From Arbacia lixula (Eukaryota; Echinodermata; Echinoidea; Arbacioida; Arbaciidae), in assembly GCA_963669155.1 (NCBI GenBank), contig OZ022596.1:18912902-18976901 (forward strand): a stretch of DNA of 64,000 bases. Reading direction: 5' to 3'. Made by a program: the position numbers and the translations under genes. Within the stretch, counting starts at the first letter, position 1. Each line of letters starts with the position of its first letter. Below, piece by piece: positions 33,693-45,009 of this stretch. The notes beneath the pieces were generated by a model that searched no databases, was not told the DNA's origin, and saw only the letters and a list, made by a program, of their open reading frames with translations.

Positions 33693-33818
33693 ATTTCTCT
33701 CCATGGTTCACCCCAGAACTCAGAAAAGAGAAGAATGATTAATTGACTAGTCTTGGGAGTGCTAGACTCTATTTTAAAGTTCGGATGATAAATGTCCATC
33801 AGCCTTGAACTCAGGCCA
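33693..33818 (+). mobile_element. Family D fragment (right half)
   Basis: It contains CTCCATGGTTCACCCCAG, GAAAAGAGAAGAATGATT, TTGACTAGTCTTGGGAGTGC, CTAGACTC and ATCAGCCTTGAACTCAGGCC. The left half is missing. It is bordered by family G on the left and family B on the right. Confidence 0.75.
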
Positions 33819-33826
33819 GTCCAGAC

Positions 33827-34350
33827 GATTGTCCGTCCCTTTTGCAAGCTTAAAATTTGAAATCGTCTATCACGATCGTAAATTGAAGAAAGTGTGATTC
33901 AAGACCATTTCTAAGAATATAGCATGTTGAAGCTTTCTGTATATGTAAAAAATTTCAGCCGTTAAATTTCAGACCGACTTTTTTCGTACTACGAATAAAG
34001 TATTAGTCTTTGTTACAGTATCTATGTGGTTATTATGCGTGTGTGAAGTCCTAATTTTTATGAGTAATTACCAAACTTTGGAGATGATTCCTTCTATAGA
34101 ACAATTTTTTTCATAATGCGTTTTATAGTTTAATAAACAGATTAATCAATAAAGCAGATGTTTCAACACAAACTGCTAAGAGCCTGAGGTAAAGACTATT
34201 AATCAGACGTTGCTTACGTGCATTATTTGAATTTTACACTACGTATCAGTTTCAAATTGTGAATAGAGAGCTTGCTAACACTTCTCTATATGTTTTGCCA
34301 ATGTTTCGATGGTTTTGTGGTAATCTGAAAAAGGGACGGGCTGTCTTTAA
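33827..34350 (+). mobile_element. Family B MITE copy 3
   Basis: It starts GATTGTCCGTCCCTTTTG and ends GGGACGGGCTGTCTTTAA, and shares the full internal order of copy 2. The left TTAA is lost. The central segment reads CGTACTACGAATAAAG, breaking the internal palindrome present in copy 2. Confidence 0.93.
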
Positions 34351-34554
34351 GACGCTGTAGCAAGACGAGGAGTGATACGCCCCGTTCAAGTAATCGGCCT
34401 CATTGTCAAATGTCATCAGGACAATTGTGCAAGCGAGACGACCCACATAGCAGGCCCATCCAAAGGCGTGTTCGCACGAAAGAAGTCTCGCATTATTGCA
34501 CGATGTCTGTAGTTCAGATCGAAGTTCAAGTTCATTATTGCAACAATTTTGAAA

Positions 34555-35243
34555 TACAATGAAACCTGTCTATAGTGGCCATCCAAGGGAAACACAAATT
34601 GTGGCCTTTATAGACATGATCTCTCTTCGGGGGAATCATTTAAGTGGCTACTATATATAGGTTGGCTGCTATAGACAGGTTGGCTGCTATAGACAGGTTT
34701 GACTGTACAGTGAAACCTGTCTAAAGTAGCCACCCAAGGGAAACACAAATTGTGGCCTTTATAGACAGGTGGCTGCTATAAACAGGTTTTTAAAACGTGT
34801 GATCTCTTCGGGGGAATCATTTAAGTGGCCACTATAGACAGGTTGGCTGCTACAGACAGGTGGCCTCTAAGACAGGTTTGACTGTACAGTGAAACCTGTC
34901 TATAGTGGCCATCCAAGGGAAACACAAATTGTGGCCTTTATAGACAGGTGGCTGCTATAAACAGGTTTTTAAAACGTGTGATCTCTCTGGGGGAATTATT
35001 TCAGTGGCCACTATAGACAGTTTGGCTGCTATAGACAGGTGGCCGCTAAGACAGGTTTGACTGTACAGTGAAACCTGGCTATAGTGGCCATCCAAGGGAA
35101 ACACAAATTGTGGCCTTTATAGACAGGTGGCTGCTATAAACAGGTTCTTTAACACATGATCTCTCTTCGGGGGAATCATTTAAGTGGCCACTATAGACAG
35201 GTTGGCTGCTATAGAGAGGTGGCCACTAAGACAGGTTTGACTG
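34555..35243. repeat. ~179-bp tandem array, four units
   Basis: Units begin at 34555, 34706, 34885 and 35064 with TACAGTGAAACCTGTC or variants. Each continues with CCATCCAAGGGAAACACAAA, TTGTGGCCTTTATAGACA, AAACAGG, TTCGGGGGAATCATTTAAG and a set of TATAGACAGGTTGGCTGC motifs. The first unit is shorter. Similarity between units two and three is high. Confidence 0.95.
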
Positions 35244-35375
35244 TACATGCATCATGAGGTGCATGATATAGAGAGAATGTAAGATTTACCAAACTCAAAA
35301 ATACAAAGTTAAAGAAGTGTTGAGGCTAAACACAACAACCACTGGTCTATAAGTAGCGCAGTGAAACGAAGGCCT

Positions 35376-35521
35376 TGTAACGTAAAGGTTTGCGATCAAT
35401 CAAAAAATGGCAATGGCCAGTCAACACCATTGTTACATGCGGTTTTTGTTCGAAAGACTGACCAGTAGCCAATCAGAATTTGTCTTTCAAATTGCAATTG
35501 ATCGCAAACCTTTATGTTACC
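35376..35521. mobile_element. ~146-bp MITE with long terminal inverted repeats
   Basis: TGTAACGTAAAGGTTTGCGA on the left and TCGCAAACCTTTATGTTACC on the right are inverted, with ATCAAT/ATTGAT extending the match. Internal sequence includes CAGTCAACACCATTG. It separates the 179-bp array from its decayed continuation. Confidence 0.88.
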
Positions 35522-36175
35522 AAACACAGTATATAGAGACCGTTTAGAAGAGACAAAAAAATGTAGTCTTTATAAGCAGGTGGTCTTTATGTACATGTTA
35601 CTTTAATACAGGTTTCAATGAGAATCATATTTCAAGGGTAACAACCCATGTGGCCTTTATAGGCAAGTCTGTGGCCTTTCTACACAGGTGGTTACGCTTG
35701 AGCAGGTTTTTCACAGTAATTTCTAAATTCTGAGGCAGTCCACTACTTCTGCAAGAGTTTAGTATCCATTCAATTCGAAACATTTTTCAAAGAAAATGTC
35801 AAGTGTAGTCTTTTTTGGCCTGTGGTCTTCCTACACAAATGGCTATATAAGAGCAGGTTTCAGTGAAACTTCTCAATTTTGAGATGGCCCACTACTTCTG
35901 CAGAGTTTAGAATCAGAAGCCATTCAATTAGAAACACATTTTTGAAGCAAATGTGGTCTTCCAATAGAAGAGTCTGTAATGCAGTTTTAACTCTAATTTC
36001 TAAATGCTGAGATGGTCTATTATTTCTGCAGAGCTGAGAGGCCACTCAATTAGAAACATTTGTCAAGGGAAACGACTTCTGTGGTCTTTTACACAGGTGG
36101 TCACTAGGGCAGGTTTCACTCCAATTTCTCAATTCTGCGAAGGTCTACTACTTCTGCAGAGTTGATAAGCCGTGT
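35522..36175. repeat. Decayed tandem array related to the 179-bp array
   Basis: Motifs TGTGGCCTTTATAGGCAAG, ACACAGGTGGT and GGGAAACGAC recall the preceding array. A local order of AATTTCTAAATTCTGAG, CACTACTTCTGCAGAGTT, CATTCAATTAGAAACA and CAGGTTTCA recurs near 35720, 35865, 35995 and 36122. Confidence 0.75.
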
Positions 36176-36656
36176 GGACGACCCCATAGTAGCGTAGGAT
36201 TGTCAGTGGGACGAGCCGGGGGAAACTGTCCAGTGGGAACGCGCTGCAAACCAGGGAAATCTAGGCCTCTCCACTGAAAGATGGCCAATTTGCATAGATG
36301 CGCTAGACACACTCATAAGGCAAAGTGAATTGGCAGTATGCTGCGCAGAATCCAATAAAGAACCATATATTCTCGTCTCCAGAAAATAGGATTACTGGAA
36401 TCTGTTGATAGGATTATGAAGAATATACCAATGAATTTAAAGCCAAAAGTACATTCTTTTACCTTTTTTGTGATTCATATGCTATAAATCAGTCAAGGAT
36501 TCTGTACTCCTTTCACTAAAAAAATATGATCAATATATTTTTCGAATGTCAAACCAAATGCCAATAATATTGGTGGGATATTTGGTTAATTCAGCCCTGT
36601 GCTATTTCTCTGCATTTGCTCATTGTCTTGTGAATAACTCTCATATCAAAATTGCA
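36176..36656. other. Unique non-coding DNA
   Basis: 36176-36300 is non-repetitive with several CpGs; the rest is AT-rich. No gene. Confidence 0.4.
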
Positions 36657-36777
36657 GTTATATGAAAATTTGACTGATTGTTTAACATTTTTTTCTTCCA
36701 TCTTGTTCTTTTTCTCATTTTTTCTTCCATGTTCTGGTGCTGCTGTCCTACTCTTTTCATCACAACCAGGTAAGTAA
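36657..36777 (+). promoter_or_regulatory. Candidate recursive splice site 2
   Basis: A pyrimidine-rich stretch (about 36680-36760, broken by GGTGCTGCTG) leads to CACAACCAG and then GTAAGTAAC (junction 36769/36770). The donor fits the nine-base consensus at nearly every position. An alternative is a real 113-bp exon starting after TTGCAG at 36656: one frame stays open through it, but its Phe/Ser/Leu composition is what a pyrimidine tract gives. Confidence 0.35.
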
Positions 36778-36837
36778 CTTATCACATTTTGAAGACATTA
36801 AATCTTAATGTGTCATTGGGTCATCTTTGAACTGGTT

Positions 36838-36976
36838 TTACACACCATTCCCATAGGGCAGTATGGAGTCTGGTAGCGAAGGAGTTAACTCTCTATGCAC
36901 AATTGAGGTATTTCTGCACTGGTAATACACACCATTCCCTTAGAGAGATATGGAGTCTAGCAGGGAAGGAGTTAAA
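36838..36976. repeat. Dispersed repeat, two tandem units
   Basis: TACACACCATTCCCATAGGG and TACACACCATTCCCTTAGAG mark two units about 84 bp apart. Both end in GAAGGAGTTAA. Copy at 3700-3822. Confidence 0.75.
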
Positions 36977-37924
36977 ACTTGCAGAAGAATCCATTCTCCC
37001 TCTGACTTTCAGACAACACACAGATACAGCACAAACAGTAATATTGAAAAAAAAAATTGTTAGCAAAAAGAGGTCTTTCGCAGTAGAAATAGGAAATAGA
37101 TGAACTGTTCAGTAACAGGATAGCTGTGCTATTTATTACCAAAATATTTTATTGAATTATTCATTTTTTTGTATCAATTTATTATGTTCAATATTTTATA
37201 TTGATTATTATTTTAACTCATCTTCAATGATTTTATTGTATTATTTTAAATTTACATTATTGGTAATTAATCAGTCCTGTGGATACTATGAGCTTGAAGA
37301 GGAAATCAGAGACAAATTTAAGAAATTTCTTATTCTGGGTAAATTATTAATTAATGTTGCATTTTTTTGTCTTCAGTTAATTTAAGGTTTTGTTTTCCAT
37401 CATTTCATTTTATTTCATTTGATTGTTATTTTGGCATTGCCAATGTGATCAGTCTGAAGAGAAAAACAAAGACGAAATCTGTCACATCTCCTCTCCTTCC
37501 TACATCTCCATCACCGCACTCTCTCCGCCACACACCTCTCTGGTGTGCTGGTCACATGACCCCACATTCCTCCCCCATTTTGTCTCCCCCCCCCCCCCCT
37601 GTCCTACATTATAACAATCAGACTTACGCGAGCCGAGCACCTATGGGACTTGTGTGCCCCCGAAATGCCTCGAATTACAAATCGTTCCGAAAACGTCCGA
37701 TCTTTATCGCCAAAAACCAGTCTACATGCAGATGGTTATCGATAGTGGTAGGCTACATTTCCGGCTCCGCATTGCTCTTTACCTGTAATCCCAGAGGTGC
37801 GTTTCTGTGTACTGATTGGGTAGAATAGTCGAACGTCAAGGAGTATGGAGGGCTATGCATGATTTTTTTGCTATGCTAGGTTTCACTGGTTCTGTGATTT
37901 TACTAGTACTGCTACCTCTTCTAC
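36977..37924. other. AT-rich DNA then a CpG-bearing unique block
   Basis: 37140-37400 is very AT-rich. 37590-37860 is non-repetitive and notably richer in CpG, right before the ACT tract. The 153-codon open frame over 37367-37828 has no recognised domain and starts in AT-rich sequence; I do not call it. Confidence 0.4.
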
Positions 37925-38067
37925 GTTGGTAACTTCTACTTTGGTAACTACTACCACTACTACTTCTAATACTATTACTTGTATTGCTTTAATTTGCACT
38001 TCTTCTCCTTTCACAACTATTACTACTTCTATGAATTACTTTATTACTTGTGCTGCTACTACTACTT

Positions 38068-38131
<64 letters not shown>

Positions 38132-38293
38132 GACTACTATGACTACTACGACTACTACGACTACTACTACTACTACTACCACTACTACTACTTTTACCAC
38201 AACTTCTCCTCCTTCTTCTCTTACTACAACTGTTACTACTACTGCTACTACTACTACTGCTACTACTACTACTACTACTGGTACTGCTACTAT

Positions 38294-38346
<53 letters not shown>

Positions 38347-38347
38347 T

Positions 38348-38409
<62 letters not shown>

Positions 38410-38424
38410 TTATTACTACTACTT

Positions 38425-38500
<76 letters not shown>

Positions 38501-38600
38501 CGCTACTGCTACTTCTTCTGCTACTACTACAACAGCAACTACTACAAGTGCTGCTGCTGCTACTTCTACTATATATACTTATGTGCTGCTAGTTCTACTA
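37925..38600. repeat. (ACT)n trinucleotide microsatellite, ~500-bp core
   Basis: The core at 38055-38504 is almost uninterrupted ACT with scattered single-base variants (ACG, ATT, GCT, ACC). Flanks on both sides are decayed versions. Frames of 231 and 258 codons encode poly-Thr and poly-Tyr. Such length-unstable tracts are not coding evidence. Confidence 0.97.
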
Positions 38601-38792
38601 GTATTCAAAGAAAGTGGATGAGTTTTTGTGACCTATCTCCTGATCATCCAATATTGCTAGTTCCAATCTTCTGTCACCTAAAGGTCAGCCATACATCCAT
38701 GCTGACACCATGTTTGTATAGAAGGGGTTTGGATATGACCTTTGACCTGCCATGACACCCTAAGGTCACCACACTGGGTGTGTGAGTATGAG

Positions 38793-39008
38793 TAGCCTGG
38801 TTTCCAGGCTGTCGTGCATTTCTAAACCAAACTTAAATAACAGGGTCTGGCTGCAGTAGACTAATCATTCTCAATTTCTTCTCTGGCTCACTACACATGT
38901 GGGACAGACTGAGATATGAGGAGACTTATGAAGAAACTAGTCTTAGATTATCAGACTCTATTTTTCAGTTTGCAGTAGAAGTGCCCAACAGCCTGAAACC
39001 ATGGCTAT
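38793..39008 (+). mobile_element. Family D element, full length
   Basis: It starts TAGCCTGGTTTCCAGGCTGT and ends CCCAACAGCCTGAAACCATGG. Landmarks are GGGTCTGGCTGCAGTAGACT, ATCATTCTCAATTTCTTCTC, ACTAGTCTTAGATTATCAGA and GTGCCCAACAGCC. The first end forms a hairpin GCCTGG/CCAGGC with a TTT loop. Confidence 0.93.
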
Positions 39009-39746
39009 GTGTGGGTATAACAGAAAGTGGGTAACATGTTGCCAGGGGATAGAGCTGTTAGAAGTAGCTAGACTCCTTCCCAGCCACTTGAATAGTGATA
39101 ATGTCTTTGTCAGAAAAAGACATATTGATTTTCTCATTTATTGTTATTCCTATAGGCTTCTTACAACTATTTTTTTCTGCATGAATCTAAACACTATCAA
39201 TATACACAATTCTTAATCCATGATGGCTAATGCTCATCTTCCATGTTGTAAATTCTACATTAAGAGCTTTGAAAAGATACTGTAAGGGATGAACTTATTT
39301 TAACATTATAAAGTTAGATTAAAATGTGTTGCAAGATCAACTAGACCTACCTGCACCATAAAGCAGCAAAACACAATGGATTACCCTTTGTCTTTTGGTA
39401 TTTCTTTGGATAAGCATTTTAAGCACTTTTACTTCTTCTATTGGGTGTTATATTTAAATCAGGTATAATTGAGTTCCCAAATTTGGATCATTATTGGACT
39501 TTGTTTCCATCCTACAGCCTGGATGAGAAGACTAGTTTGGTGACCCCTGACCTGCCGTTGTCATCGTTTTGGCTTTGGCCTGTGTAATGGATGGCTTCAG
39601 AGAAAAATAAACTAGAGCATACCACTTAGACCAGGGTTTGAAGGATTTTGGGGAAGGGGTGAAAATAGATGGTTTGTTTTTTGTTTGTTTTCATTGGGAG
39701 AGCAGGGCAAGCAGATTTCTCACATGGTTGAAAGTCATTGCCAGGA
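39009..39746. other. Unique non-coding DNA
   Basis: No gene or repeat was recognised; short open frames are unsupported. Confidence 0.4.
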
Positions 39747-39964
39747 TAGCCTTGCATTTAGGCTTTTGGACATTTCTGATCCAACCTAAAAAGTAGAGTC
39801 TGATTTTTTAAGACTAGTCACTGTATCATTGTCCTCTTTTCTCAGTCCGTCCCACATGTTGGGTGAGCTGGAGGAAAGATTGAGAATGATGTAGTCTACT
39901 GCAGGCAGACCCTTTTATTGAAACATTTATTTTAGAAATGCCAAACAGCCTGGAGACCAGGCTA
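39747..39964 (-). mobile_element. Family D element, full length
   Basis: It runs from TAGCCTTGCATTTAGGCTTT to AACAGCCTGGAGACCAGGCTA. Landmarks are GTAGAGTCTGATTTTTT, AGACTAGTCACTGTATCATT, GAGAATGATGTAGTCTACTG and GGCAGACCCTTTTATTGAA. Confidence 0.92.
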
Positions 39965-40259
39965 GTACATGATGACTTGTGTGTGTGTGATGTTCATGTT
40001 ATGGGGAATAATTGTTTTCAGCTTTGAAACCATTGTTCAGCTTTTGAGAATGTATTTGTGGTTGGTTGAGTGAAGAGGGGAAATACTGCCCACCCCCTAT
40101 CTACAAATTAAAATAACTAAATTGAGGCACTAAAATTTATTGCATTAATTTCTACAATTAGTAACCTCCATCAGCCCTTGTACTATCTACAAAATAAACC
40201 CTGTGTAGATATGTGTCAGACAGGCTTTTCGGTTTGGATCATATGGGAATGATGTGACA

Positions 40260-41235
40260 GTATTCCACAGGGAATGAAGAGGGGCAAAGTATGGTATCCC
40301 CCATCCCCCCATCACCACAGCTATGACACCACCCCCGCTTCGGGCAGTTTCTGTTACTTATGGGATTCCTCACATGACCCCTGCATGGCTTGAGATGTGG
40401 GTAATTGGGCAACATGGAATGGAGAACGCATAAGGGGGCGAATGATCCCTATGTGCCCCCTTTCAACGTTGAACTTTTTTGTGGTACTTGCTTTTAGCTT
40501 TCACTAACTCTTTCTGCTAATTGCAATCTATGTAATAGTGCCAGAGGTAAGGCTATAGGTGGGGGCACTACGCCTTTCTGCCCCCCCCCCTCCCATCACC
40601 AATCTTTCAAGTATTGCTGGGGTATTGCTAAATGTGCCAGAGGTGATGTTGAAGGGGCGAAGTACCTCTTGCCCCCCCCCCCCATATATGATACTTCAAC
40701 TTTTCCTATAGTCTTGTGGTAGTTTCTATTAACTAGTATGCTACTCTATAATGAGAAGTGTTTAATTGTGCTAGAAGTGATGTTGAGGGGGCGAAGTCCC
40801 CCCTTTTCCCTAACCAATCCTTCAACTATTCCTGTAGTTTTTGGACAGTTTCCATTATCTTTTATGCTACTCCATGATCCATGCATTCAATGGTGTATAT
40901 GAATGTACCAGAAGTAAGGTTATAGGGGCGAAGTCCCCCCTGCCCCCCCCCCCTCCCCCAATAACCAATCCTTCCACTATTCCTATAGCTGTGGGGGCAG
41001 TTTCAGTAAGCTGTGATGCTGCTCCCTGATACCTGCATTTAATGGTGTGTATGTAAATGTGCCTGAGGTGATGTTGAGGGGGTGAGGTACCCCCTGCCCC
41101 CCCCCCCCCCAATAACCAATCCTTCAACTATTCCTGTAGCTGTGGGGGCAGTTTCTATTAGCTTCCTCACTCCCTGGTGATCCGTGCATTGCTTGAGATG
41201 TGTGTAATTGTGCCACAGGGAATGGTGTCACTCCT
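40260..41235. repeat. ~130-150-bp C-rich degenerate tandem array
   Basis: GTGCCAGAGGTAAGG and related strings recur near 40541, 40637, 40771, 40909, 41062 and 41213. Units carry a GGGGCGAAGT segment, a C-run, CCAATCCTTCAACTATTCCT, GGCAGTTTC.TTA and a GATCCATGCAT region. An earlier diverged unit begins near 40262. Open frames on both strands are Pro/Gly low complexity. Confidence 0.9.
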
Positions 41236-41365
41236 AGTCTTCTTCCAGCCTGATTGAGTTTTTTTCTCATTTCTTTATTGTTAGATGTTGAATGGTTATT
41301 TACATCCCAAAGAAAGCAACACATTTCTGAGTGAGATGAACAACAGAATTGTATTTCTTATTGCT

Positions 41366-41366
<1 letters not shown>

Positions 41367-41402
<36 letters not shown>

Positions 41403-41420
41403 TGGATTGTCTGTCTGTAA
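41367..41420. repeat. (TGTC)n microsatellite
   Basis: Nine TGTC units with one interruption GTTGGATTG, followed by pyrimidine-rich sequence to about 41490. Confidence 0.95.
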
Positions 41421-43389
41421 TGATATCTTTCTTTCCTTTTCCCCCTCTCTGTCTAACCCGTATCCCTCTCTGCCTCATCTCTGCCTCTCTCTTTCTGTAA
41501 AGCACATGGTAAATCGTCAGTCAGTTCCTCCATCTCTCTTGTTATTATCATCAGCTAGAGAATATACTTATCAAGCAACAAGTACCCACCCTGATAAATA
41601 GCCTCTTTATTTCAACCTCTATCCCATTGTCGGGGTTTTAGCCAAAATTAACTGTGTGCATGCTAACTAGATTTGTTTGTGCAAAAAGGGCCGATTTACA
41701 TTAATGTATATTGCTAAAAATCATACAAGTCACATACATGTAACACAAAGTTATAGTGGATACCCAAGCTTAGGAAAATGGGGACTTGGTAGACATTCCC
41801 TGATATGCATGAACCAATGCTAATACCAGATACAGGACTGGAGAATACTAGTAAAATAATCCCAATGGCAGATGGTAGAGTATGGAGAGGCACCGTGGAT
41901 TGAGAATACCGCTCAACCAAGCAAGTTTGAATGAAATTAATACTCAGTGAGCCTGGATTGAAGCTAGTCCTCCTGATGCCTGGCTTTTCTCTGCATAGAG
42001 GTGTTTCAATGGGAACTGACATCGATATGACATAGATACCACTCTGATCTGCTCAACCAAGAGGAACCTGGGGACCCGTGGACTATGCCCTCAGAACATG
42101 CATATGAGGGTGTGTTCATGTGGACAAGAAAAACGTTCTAGAAATATAGTCATGTTGTCTTTATGTGACACTTGTGCATTTAGTTCAAGTAGTACACACA
42201 AATCGTATATAGAAACGTTCCATATGGCACAGATTGGGTTAGTGTGAACTAGAGAGAGCCTATGCTCTAAGCCTTTTTCTCTATTACCAGGCGGTGTGTT
42301 CACATTCTTACGATATCACGTTTTACGTCATAAGTAAATATGAACATGCTCGAATACATCATTATGGTAGGTGATGTAGATTCTTCACCCACTGTTAACT
42401 AGATATATGACAAAAAGGACTTGTCAAATCTCATTAACTATTTGTGTGCTAGATAAAACGATTTTCTGTGGAGACAAATTCCACACATGGCACATACAAA
42501 GTTAACATGTTATGTGCCATTAATGCATTTTTTCATGATTAATGCACACAAATCCCATAGAGCAGTAATATATATTGTACTCAAAGGGTTAAATCATTGG
42601 AGTGCATTCTTTACACTGCGTATGAACACTGCCCTACTCTGACAAAAGGAAGCAAGTGACAAATGACTCAAATCTGGGTTATTGCTATTCTTAGATTATA
42701 CCTAGCATTCCCTACATACGGCCAAAATCTGGACAAGAAATATTAATCTTGCTGCGAGATATTCAATCTAACATGATATGGTGCTGCACTGATTCCAATG
42801 CAAGTGACAGACACATTTTGCTCATTTACAAGAAAAGTCTCTTTTGTTCGTTGCTTCCTTTTGTCAGAGAAGGGCAGAACTGGTTAGGCCATTCCTACAT
42901 ATGGAAGTATATGGCATGGCGGTGTATGTGTAATTTGAGTTAGACAGGGGATAATTTTGCATGATTATATTTTCTTTGGGAGAAATGAACCACAAATATA
43001 TGATGAAAGGTTTATCTCAAATTCCTCTTTGTGATTGCTCTCCATACTTTTATCTGAAGTCTTAAGTTTTGGTGAGCAGCAGAGTTTAATCTCATGGGGG
43101 CGATAATTCAATTCTTCGGATATTCTTGGTATTTGGAAGATTTCCATAAATTTATCCTCGGATGTGCAGAGGATGCTACAAGCAACAAGACTCTCCCCTA
43201 TCATTTTTGTGCTTTCCATTCTCATTATTGTGTCCTTCTCTTTGTCTCTCTTCTCCCTCTCCTCTGGTGAAAAGAGGTTCATGGGGGCCCCAGGGTGATA
43301 TAGCCCCCGCCCCCCCCCCCCCCCCGCCCCCGTCGTGCAAAGAAGAGCCCCTTAAAAGAATGAGAATGCCCATGTGATCAATTATTTTT
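41421..43389. other. Mostly unique non-coding DNA, with a dispersed repeat relic
   Basis: 42505-42592 holds a relic with TTTCATGATTAATGCACACA, AATCCCATAGAGCAGTAATA and CAAAGGGTTAA, resembling 44510-44592 and 55647-55732. CTCAACCAAG occurs twice, near 41914 and 42051, in a region that could be an old SINE, but I cannot show tRNA A and B boxes. A C-run lies at 43303-43330. No gene. Confidence 0.35.
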
Positions 43390-43540
43390 TCCCCTTCTCA
43401 CTTTCTTTCACTCCTCTTTCTCTCTTTACCTTATTCCTCTCTTCACCATCTTTCTCTCTCTTCCTTTACGCTGACTCTCTCTATTTCCCTCACTCTTTCT
43501 CTCCCCACTTCCTTTCCCTCTCCCTCTTCCTCTTCCTCCC

Positions 43541-43581
<41 letters not shown>

Positions 43582-43612
43582 CCATTTTCTCTCTCTCTTC
43601 CCTGTATCTTTC
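43390..43612. repeat. CT-rich tract with (CT)n core
   Basis: A pure CT run spans about 43542-43577 within a pyrimidine-rich stretch. The open frames are Ser/Leu or Arg/Glu repeats. Confidence 0.93.
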
Positions 43613-44509
43613 AAATGTCAATAGTTTGAGAGAAAACAAGAAGAAGACATCAACTGCAGTCATAAGGTTCCTTACCTCAATATATATGCCTCTCTTATAA
43701 ATGTGTGCTGAAAAGAGATCTTTTAACTTAGCTCCAGGATTGCGTAAAGATAAGCACATTATAAATGAGCTCTTTGCTGCTGGCCTGATTAAATTAAGTA
43801 GATAGCAATTGGCAACAGCACAGTTTGAATTGAAGGGGATTAAAGAGGTGAGATATAGATTAATAGGCTCACGGTAATCTATATTAACCAAAGCCTCTAG
43901 GCAATTGAAAATCTGAAGCTACATTTGTGTTTGATATGTTGAGTTCTAGAGTAATCACCTGCATCTGTAGTCTTCAGTATACAGGAGTTTAGAGGAATTA
44001 ATTGGCTCAATTGAATCCAGTGGAATCCTATTAAGTGTAATATTGTGTTCCATGTGAGTGACCTGACAAAAATTGATCAATAAATAGAAAGGAATGGATG
44101 AAAAATTTGTGGCATTGTAGGTAAACGGCATTAGTTTTAATTTTGTGTTATGATTTGCTTTATATCTGCAGATAATCTCAGTCAGCTTTCCTTTTCTTTT
44201 TAGTTTAGATAAGTGGGAAAGCAGAGAAAAAAGGATTTATGGAAATGGTCGTAAAATAGATGAAATATGCTCACAGTGCAATGAAAACAAAGATCTTCAA
44301 ATGCTAGAAAGAGTTTTGTCTTTCACATATTTAAGATCTCTTTGAACATTCATTGTGCATTCACTGAAATGCTATTGATTCTAAACTCTTAACCTGCCGC
44401 CTTTGCATTTTTGCGACTGAGGGGTAACGTGCCTCTGTCGCAAATTTGCAACCGAACTGTAATAGAGAAAACCTCTGGCACAGAGGGGTTTTACCCCTGG
44501 CAAGTTAAG
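43613..44509. other. AT-rich unique DNA
   Basis: No gene or known repeat. Nothing else to report. Confidence 0.4.
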
Positions 44510-44591
44510 ACTTAACATGCCCATTGTGGATTATTTCACCATTAATATACACAAAATCCATAGAGTAGAATAATGTCTGGCGCACAAAGGC
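44510..44591. repeat. Dispersed ~80-bp repeat (type K)
   Basis: TTAACATGCCCATTGTGGAT, TTTCACCATTAATATACACA, AATCCATAGAGTAGAATAAT and CACAAAGGCTTAA occur in order. Similar strings occur at 42505, 48140, 48404 and 55647. The common theme is CAAAGGGTTAA at one edge and a small bipartite core. Confidence 0.55.
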
Positions 44592-44930
44592 TTAAAGGTA
44601 GCCCGTCCCTTTTGCAGACCTAATTCTGAAAGTTCCCTGACTTTGTCATCATTTGAGAGAGAGCGGCTATATAACCTTTCCCAGGAATCGACAAACGTAA
44701 TATTCGGATTTGAGGAAATAATCTTTGATAATTGATCGAGCTTTCTTTTTTCGTACCACTAAAATAGTCAAATCTCAGTGAAAACTAGTTAGATTTTCAT
44801 TTATTCTATGGAAGTTATAGTACCTCTGACCTTAAAATTTCACAGTTGGTATCCCAAAGATATGTGCTAAATATGTGCAAACTTTCATGAAGTTTGCAGA
44901 TGTTTGTGAAAGGGACGGGCCACCTTTTAC
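44592..44930. mobile_element. Family H MITE, TTAA-like end, related termini to family B
   Basis: The left end TTAAAGGTAGCCCGTCCCTT and the right end AAGGGACGGGCCACCTTTTA are inverted. They share CCCGTCCCTTTTGCA with family B, and an internal CTTTTTTCGTAC also resembles B. The rest of the interior differs, so this is a relative rather than a copy. No coding capacity. Confidence 0.88.
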
Positions 44931-45009
44931 ATGAGGTTTCTAGTGTTTTAAGACAGACTCATCTTTTTCAATCAGTTACCAAAGTTTGGCTTGATGGAGC
45001 CTGCTTCCT

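Noticed and set aside
36657-36769. Possible signal-peptide-coding exon between TTGCAG and CAG/GTAAGT
   Set aside because: The hydrophobic Phe/Ser/Leu string is what any pyrimidine tract encodes, and an in-frame stop lies just upstream; a recursive site fits better.
37367-38755. Long open frames of 153, 231 and 258 codons
   Set aside because: The latter two are poly-Thr and poly-Tyr translations of the ACT tract; the first starts in AT-rich DNA and has no recognisable domain.
41900-42070. tRNA-derived SINE suggested by two CTTGGTTGAGC strings on the minus strand
   Set aside because: I could not find a matching B box at the right spacing.
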